DNA from: Psococerastis gibbosa
Lineage: Eukaryota > Arthropoda > Insecta > Psocodea > Psocidae
DNA: 64,000 bases
NCBI GenBank assembly: GCA_963971405.1
Contig: OZ020484.1
Span: 14,260,001 to 14,324,000 of the forward strand
Direction: 5' to 3'
The notes under the pieces: generated by a model
What the model saw: the letters and a program-made list of their open reading frames with translations, nothing else
What the model was told of the DNA's origin: nothing
Database searches by the model: none
Translations under genes and position numbers: made by a program
In this document: in pieces, positions 58,805 through 64,000 of the stretch
How the letters are laid out: each line of letters starts with the position of its first letter
Numbering within the stretch: position 1 is the stretch's first letter

Positions 58805-59140
58805 TTGGCGTAAATTCCCAAATTTCTGGGGGGGGGGGCTTTACGACCCTATGACCTTGAAACCTAGAAGACGATAAATGAGGTGAGGTTTTGACGCATA
58901 TTATGCCCTGGAGAGAGGTGAGCCCGCCCCCCCCCCCCCCCGGAGGAAAGAAATTGATATTTGCAAGGGCAAGTGACGTTTTACGAATATTCTATCCTGG
59001 AGAAAGGGGGGCCCGGGAGAAAAAAAATTGATGAATAGGCCCAAATTAAGAAGGATTGATGCATTTTGCAAGCAGTACAGTTGAGATTTTACAGACGAAT
59101 AAACCTACCACTGAGGGGGGCCCGGGGGCCTCCCATATGG
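58805..59140. repeat. Second copy of the GGGCCCAAATT degenerate tandem repeat, between peptide copies B and C
   Basis: Starts GGCGTAAATTCCCAAATTTC and ends AAACCTACCACTGAGGGGGG, like 12445-12770. It separates palindrome B from copy C. Confidence 0.75.
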
Positions 59141-59330
59141 TTGAATTTTGTGTCCACTAATAATAGTCCTCATTATTTCTTGTGATGACATTAATATTAC
59201 CAATATAATACTGTTTATACAACCAATTTGAAAATGTCACATTGTTATTGCGCTGATAATTTTTAATAAGCTGGGTATAAAAGTAGGTTCTGAATCGGTT
59301 AACAGCACAGTAGAACATTCTGTAGCCCTG

Positions 59331-60103
59331 ATGCTCCCATTCCAATTTATTGTGTTTGTTATCCCTTGCTGTTTTCGTCGTTGCCGTTAATGGCCAACAC
59401 ACAGCCACTCCGGCTCCAGGTAGGTTTTTTTATGCGCAAATTTATTTGGGGGAAATACTCTGGCTCTGGGCGTCGATGTTCATAATAAACATAATTGTCT
59501 GACTATATATTGAAAGGAGAGCTGACTCTCTCTCATCCACATTATAATCTGAATAATTAGAAATAATATCTTCCAAAAGATCATACAGAGAAATCCCCAG
59601 ATATTTACTATATACATAATTACTCCCTAATAAAAGTATAACTTTACTGACTCTCACTCATGTATTAATTAAAAGCATAACAGGTAATTGCTTGAATTAC
59701 TACAGTCATAGTAATTCCCTACATTCGGGCGAACAAATTGAACCTAACATTGAACAATCTCCCATTTACAGGCTTTTACATGCGGCAGAATGATTTCGGT
59801 GACTTTAGGGATTTTTTCAAAAGGCAGAAGGGCTCCAACAACTTTGGCGACTTTGGGGATTTCTTCAAGAGGCAGAATGATTTCGGCAACTTTGGGGATT
59901 TCTTCTAGAGGCAGAAGGGCTCCAACAACTTTGGCGCCTTTGGGGATTTCTTCAAGAGGCAGAATGATTTCGGCAACTTTGGAGATTTCTTCAAGAGGCA
60001 GAAGGGCTCCAACAACTTTGGCGACTTTGAGGATTTCTTCAAGAGGCATAAAGTATACGGAGATTTCGGAAACTTTGGAAATTTTTTCCAAGGAGGCCAT
60101 TAA
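59331..60103 (+). pseudogene. Secretory multi-peptide precursor-like gene, copy C (full peptide-repeat exon)
   Basis: TATA box GGTATAAAAG at about 59273. Exon 1 region is 59331-59419; exon 2 is 59772-60103 (CAG acceptor, phase 1, TAA stop). In the frame set by the acceptor, exon 2 reads GFYMR and then alternating blocks: type 1 QNDFG(N/D)F(G/R)DFFKR (13 residues) and type 2 QKGSNNFG(D/A)F(G/E)DFFKR (16 residues), three of each, ending in HKVYGDFGNFGNFFQGGH. Nearly every block ends in Lys-Arg and starts with Gln, as in neuropeptide-type precursors cut at dibasic sites with N-terminal pyroglutamate. Two lesions: exon 1 has about 4 extra bases compared with B, putting the signal peptide out of frame with the ATG, and the Lys codon of one Lys-Arg pair is TAG (59906-59908). 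No known family recognised. Also open in two other frames because block lengths are multiples of three. Confidence 0.65.
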
Positions 60104-60653
60104 TACTGAGTTTTTCTCTGTGAAATCTTGTTTTAACCATCAATCCAGTCCATAATATACATATTGAGCACACATCTTTAAATTTCATTTTATTATTATT
60201 TTATACCTTATTACACACCTAGCAAACTTGAGAAATAGTTGTGTGCGGAATGACAACCTTACCCAATATTAAAAGGTTTTGCCTCCTCACAAGGCTTAGT
60301 GGCAAATTTATACATAATGTTAAGTAAGATAGGAATTTAAATTATATAAATAAATAATAAATCCATCAAATTTTTCCCCACCTGACCATGCATGAGATTT
60401 GCAAGTTTCAAGTGTGGACATGTATGTTTTAAATAGAAAAAATCCAGTTAGAGATCGGTGGACATGAAGTAATGGACAGGAAGGGTAATTGCCATTTGTC
60501 CCCGAGCCTCTACATTACAGGGGTGAAATATTTTGTGGGTAGTTGCATCGATTGTTTTTAAGTGAATAAAATGTAAGCAATTGACCTTTAGGAATTAAAA
60601 TGGAAAATGGAAAGAAAATACATGCAGCACACAAATTTCAACAATACAACTAC

Positions 60654-60930
60654 AAGAACCGGTCCGAGTTTACTCGAACATGCTTTCCAATTTATCAATT
60701 AGTAGATGGATAAAATGAGTAATTTCATGGTAAATAATTTTCCTATGGTTAAATTTTGGATATCGGGGGGGGGGGGGGGGGGTGTCCACCGGACGTCACT
60801 GGAGGTGAGGTAAATTATAGAGAGGTCAGACCAACACACGTGAATAATGGTAAATCCGTTGAAATCTCGGAATCAAAAATTTCGACCATCACAAAGCTTT
60901 CTTTATACTACGTATCAATTGGAAAGCAGT
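60654..60930 (-). repeat. Repeat family R, copy 3, internally deleted
   Basis: Minus-strand copy with both ends (GCTTTCCAATTTAT type) but only about 250 bases between them, including a poly-G run at 60765-60781. The flank AACCGGTCCGAGTTTACTCG matches the right flank of copy 2. Confidence 0.7.
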
Positions 60931-61138
60931 ATACAGTTCTGTCCGTGATTACACCATCATCAGACTTTTGCTGTACACGTGCCATCCAATTCTCATGTTT
61001 TACCATATATTTGGGTGGGGTGTATTAGAAACTAGTTACGATAGAGGGGAGCGATCCCAAAAAGGTATTGTAATTTACAATGTTAACCTCCCAAACGAAA
61101 TATCGAATGTTATCATGTAACTACTGAAAGGTAATGTC

Positions 61139-61659
61139 AGGCGCGGATCTAGAATGAGAACTTGGAGGGGGAAAAATTGCCAATATAATCAGAGGCGGTC
61201 TCAGACGTCATAAAAGGGGGAGGCGTAACGGGGGGCGGGGTATAATTTGGCGCCCCTCCAACAATTTTTATAAAAATTAATAAAATGGGGAAAGCCGTTC
61301 TCATGCACGTATGCAGCTTTTAAATTAATGACCTTAGTGTCGTTTACGCATGAGCCAGAGGGTTCGGATGAAAAATAGGTCTTAAATAGTGGGGTTTTAC
61401 CCATTTTCAGAGCAATAAGGTTTCTATATTTCAGGGAAGTAATATAATTGTGGACAGGGGGGCCCTGGGGAAAATTTTTGAGAAACAGGGCTGATTAAGT
61501 GGGGTTTTACTTGGATTTATGATTTTTATATGTTGATTGGTAGTAGAGGTATTGAATTTTGTAGCTGTATAGTTATAAATAGTGTAAAATAAAAACCTAA
61601 TGGGAGGGGGGCTATAGCCCCCCTTAGCATTAGTAGATCCCATTAGTAGGTCCGCGCCT
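61139..61659. mobile_element. Second element with AGGCGCGGATCTA-type ends
   Basis: Starts AGGCGCGGATCTAGAATGAG and ends TAGGTCCGCGCCT. Interior GGGGTTTTAC and GGGGGCTATAGCCCC motifs resemble the 20643 element on the opposite strand. Confidence 0.6.
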
Positions 61660-62677
61660 GGTAATAATGACACCTATTTAACCTTGAAGAAAGCCTCTTC
61701 AGTCAGGCAATGAGAGAAAGGATGACAAGGGAAAAAATCTCCCTAACTAGATATCGAATGTTATAATATTACTACTGAAAGGGGTAGTATAAGGTAATTG
61801 AGACACCTATTTAAAACTGTGCCGGCCGGAGCATCTGACATACGTTAACGGCCGCCAGTGTCCAATGGACACTTATGGGATTTCGCATTGTCTATTCACA
61901 ATTATACCCAGTCCTGATCGCCCCATCCTGTTCCGAGTGGTTCTTTTCCCAGCTGTATTAAGAATACGGACGGATCAGCCCATTTGGTGGGCGGGAGGTG
62001 GTAGTTGTGGGTCGAAATAAGAAAAACATATTATGTAGTATTGATTAAATCAGAGCGTAAATTTAAATTAACTTACTATAGATTTACTGAATTTGGGAGG
62101 GGGCAGTAACCCCGCCCCCTGTATCCATTCATGATTAAGAACTTACGCCTTTTCCCACTTTTCCATCCCAATTAAAAAATTAAAATTTCAAGTTTTTGGA
62201 AACCATCCGGTAATAAACTAAATTTGGGGGGGGGGCAGTAACCCCGCCCCTGTGTCCATCCATGATTAAGAACTTACGCCTAAGTCATGAAACGCCAAAC
62301 CGATAAGTGAATGGTAGCTCATGTAACAGAGTTTTGAAATACCAAAAAGAGTCCATTGGACACTGCGGCCGGCACAGTGTTAACCTTGAAGAAAATTGCT
62401 TCGGTCAGGGAATGTGAGAAAGAATGATAAGGAAAGAATATATGGGAACAGGATTCGCATCATAGTCCCACCTTGACGCTGACCACTGCACCAAACCCGA
62501 GGGATTCTTATCCCTAACTTTACATCACTTATTACGATACTCACTCATACTTCCAATTTCCAACATCTCCCCACCCTCATAGCTTATTACTTTCTTATTT
62601 GTACACTAGCTCCTATTATGAAAAAGCTTTATAATTTAAGAAATATTTGAAATTTCAATTTACGCGCTTTGTGGTAT

Positions 62678-62877
62678 AGTCCACGCAAAATGAGAAAAGT
62701 ATGGACATGGAATGTTTTGATCCTGTGCAACACTGTAAAAATATTCTTTGTACAATTTTTGTTATACCTTGCATCCAATGCTATAAGGCAACACAAAATG
62801 GTGCAAGGAATATTTTTATAGTGTTGCACAGGATCAGAACATCCCATGTCCATACTTTTCTCTTTTTGCTTGGACTA
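62678..62877. mobile_element. 200-base MITE sharing the ends of element Z
   Basis: TA, then TAGTCCACGCAAAATGAGAA, ends with the inverse of the same sequence, then TA. Almost the whole element is a hairpin with CCTGTGCAACACTGTAA in both arms; a deletion derivative of Z-type elements. Confidence 0.8.
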
Positions 62878-63661
62878 TACCAAGACACAGGGACCAAGGA
62901 TAAATTTCCTTTTGGAATAGGACGTAGGCTTGGTACCGGTATTTGAAGAAATTATTGATAATTCATGCCTCACTGCTTTGCACACTGTATTGTAGCCGAA
63001 AATTTAACCATAGGACAATTATTTGCCATTGAACACCCCTCATTAGCAATCTCGCTACCTACTAATACTAACTTTGATGAATCGGAAAACATATATGAAT
63101 TGACTGCTTCTGCTTCTTACATATTATGTTTCTGATGGATTTTCTCTTATATGATGATCGAAGATATCACCGAAATAGCTGTTAAAGTAATCAGCAAAAG
63201 ATCCCGGCCTTCTTTAGGCCTCACTTAAGCCTAAATTTGAATGAAGGAACGCTATGTAATCAGTGCAGTCATAAAGTGTTGAGCGCAGACAAATTTAATA
63301 TCTCATAGGTCCCCATTATATTCTAAGGCCAAAGCACATAAAAACCAAATATTCGGAATTTTAATTTCTGGTAAAAATGACGTCAATATGACCAAATTGA
63401 CCTTTTAAAACCAATGGCCAAATTATACAGCAATTATATTAATAAGCAGAATAAGTTATTAGAGTTGCTATAATAAGGCCCATAAAAGCCTAATAATAGA
63501 CCTCATTATTTCATGTCAGGACATTAATGACCAATATAATACTGTTTATACAACCGATTTGAAAATGTCACAGTGTTATTGCACTGATAATTTTTAATAA
63601 GCTGGGTATAAAAGCGGATTCTGAATCGGTGAACAGCACAGTAGAACATTCTGTTGCCCTG

Positions 63662-63744
63662 ATGCTCCAATTCCAATTGTGTTTGTTATCCCTCGCTGTT
63701 TTCGTTGTTGCCGTATAGCCAACACACAGCCACTCCGGCTCCAG
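63662..63744 (+). pseudogene. Copy D exon 1 of the secretory peptide family (left arm of second palindrome)
   Basis: Almost identical to copy B, including the two-base loss that brings a TAG into frame before the cleavage site. Its 5' flank (about 62930-63660) duplicates 57730-58475, so B and D arose by duplication of a segment that already contained the palindrome. Confidence 0.7.
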
Positions 63745-63759
63745 GTAAGGTTTTGTTAC

Positions 63760-63848
63760 CTGGACCCGGAGTGGTTGTTTGTTGGCTGTATACGGCAACA
63801 ACTAACACGGTGAGGGATAACAAACACAATAAATTGGAATTGGAGCAT
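63760..63848 (-). pseudogene. Inverted copy of exon 1 (right arm of second palindrome)
   Basis: Mirror of copy D exon 1 with its own inverted TATA box at about 63897-63906. The palindrome continues toward the window edge. Confidence 0.68.
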
Positions 63849-64000
63849 CAGGGCAACAGAATGTTCTACTGTGCTGTTAACCTATTCTGAACCTGTTTTT
63901 ATACCCAGCTTTTTAAAAATCATCAGTGCAGTAACAATGTGACATTTTCAAATTGGTTGTGTAAACAGTATTGTATTGGTGATATTATATTGGCGTAAAT

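Larger units (their letters stand above)
63530..63990. repeat. Palindrome D: duplicate of palindrome B
   Basis: Same structure and nearly same sequence as 58340-58800. Together with flanking sequence it forms one segmental duplication of roughly 1.4 kb or more (57365-58800 against 62260-63990, the latter with extra insertions). Confidence 0.78.

Noticed and set aside
59744-60100. Antisense 118-residue repeat protein
   Set aside because: Shadow of the peptide-repeat exon; no start, splice or signal features of its own.

Overview
This window looks like AT-rich nuclear DNA from an invertebrate animal. Genes have GT-AG introns, intergenic and intronic space is packed with foldback elements (MITEs), SINEs and LINE pieces, and single-base tracts are common. 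I see no operons, no CRISPR array, no rRNA gene and nothing bacterial. I cannot name the phylum.

Host genes that can be supported from the sequence: (1) a secreted phosphatidylethanolamine-binding (PEBP) protein on the minus strand. Its tandemly duplicated promoter plus Met-only first exon lies at 18.5-18.8 kb, with further exons at 17.7-17.5, 15.7-15.6 and 13.5-13.4 kb; the last exon(s) were not found. (2) A complete five-exon NRBF2-like gene (MIT domain plus C-terminal coiled coil, autophagy PI3K-complex family) on the plus strand, 27339-31938, predicted at 223 residues. (3) The 3' three exons of a KChIP/neuronal-calcium-sensor EF-hand gene on the minus strand, 55770 down to 38775, with a ~16 kb intron full of nested transposons. 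(4) A cluster at 56.3-64 kb of a small secretory gene. Exon 1 encodes a signal peptide. Exon 2 encodes alternating Gln-started, Lys-Arg-bounded peptides rich in Asn, Asp, Gly and Phe. No copy here looks fully intact, and two copies have turned into palindromes of promoter plus exon 1. I do not recognise this family; it is the best candidate for something undescribed.

Mobile DNA, left to right: foldback MITEs, tRNA-core foldbacks, SINEs and 5'-truncated LINEs (0-17 kb). A piggyBac-like element with TTAA ends (21118-26488) contains a non-autonomous hAT and an apparently intact, recently inserted hAT with an 848-residue transposase and a perfect 8-bp target duplication (22259-26086). LINE and MITE insertions lie in NRBF2 introns. 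Further foldbacks fill 32-38 kb, and LINE tails lie at 39.8-40.8 kb. Inside the KChIP intron is a nest: a long-armed foldback (about 48.2-54.6 kb) holding a repeat, which holds a Penelope-like element with inverted termini, while a TA-flanked element interrupts the right arm.

The genes do not form an obvious pathway. Recurring themes are local duplication of gene edges (promoters, splice donors, splice acceptors, first exons) and insertion of elements into other elements.
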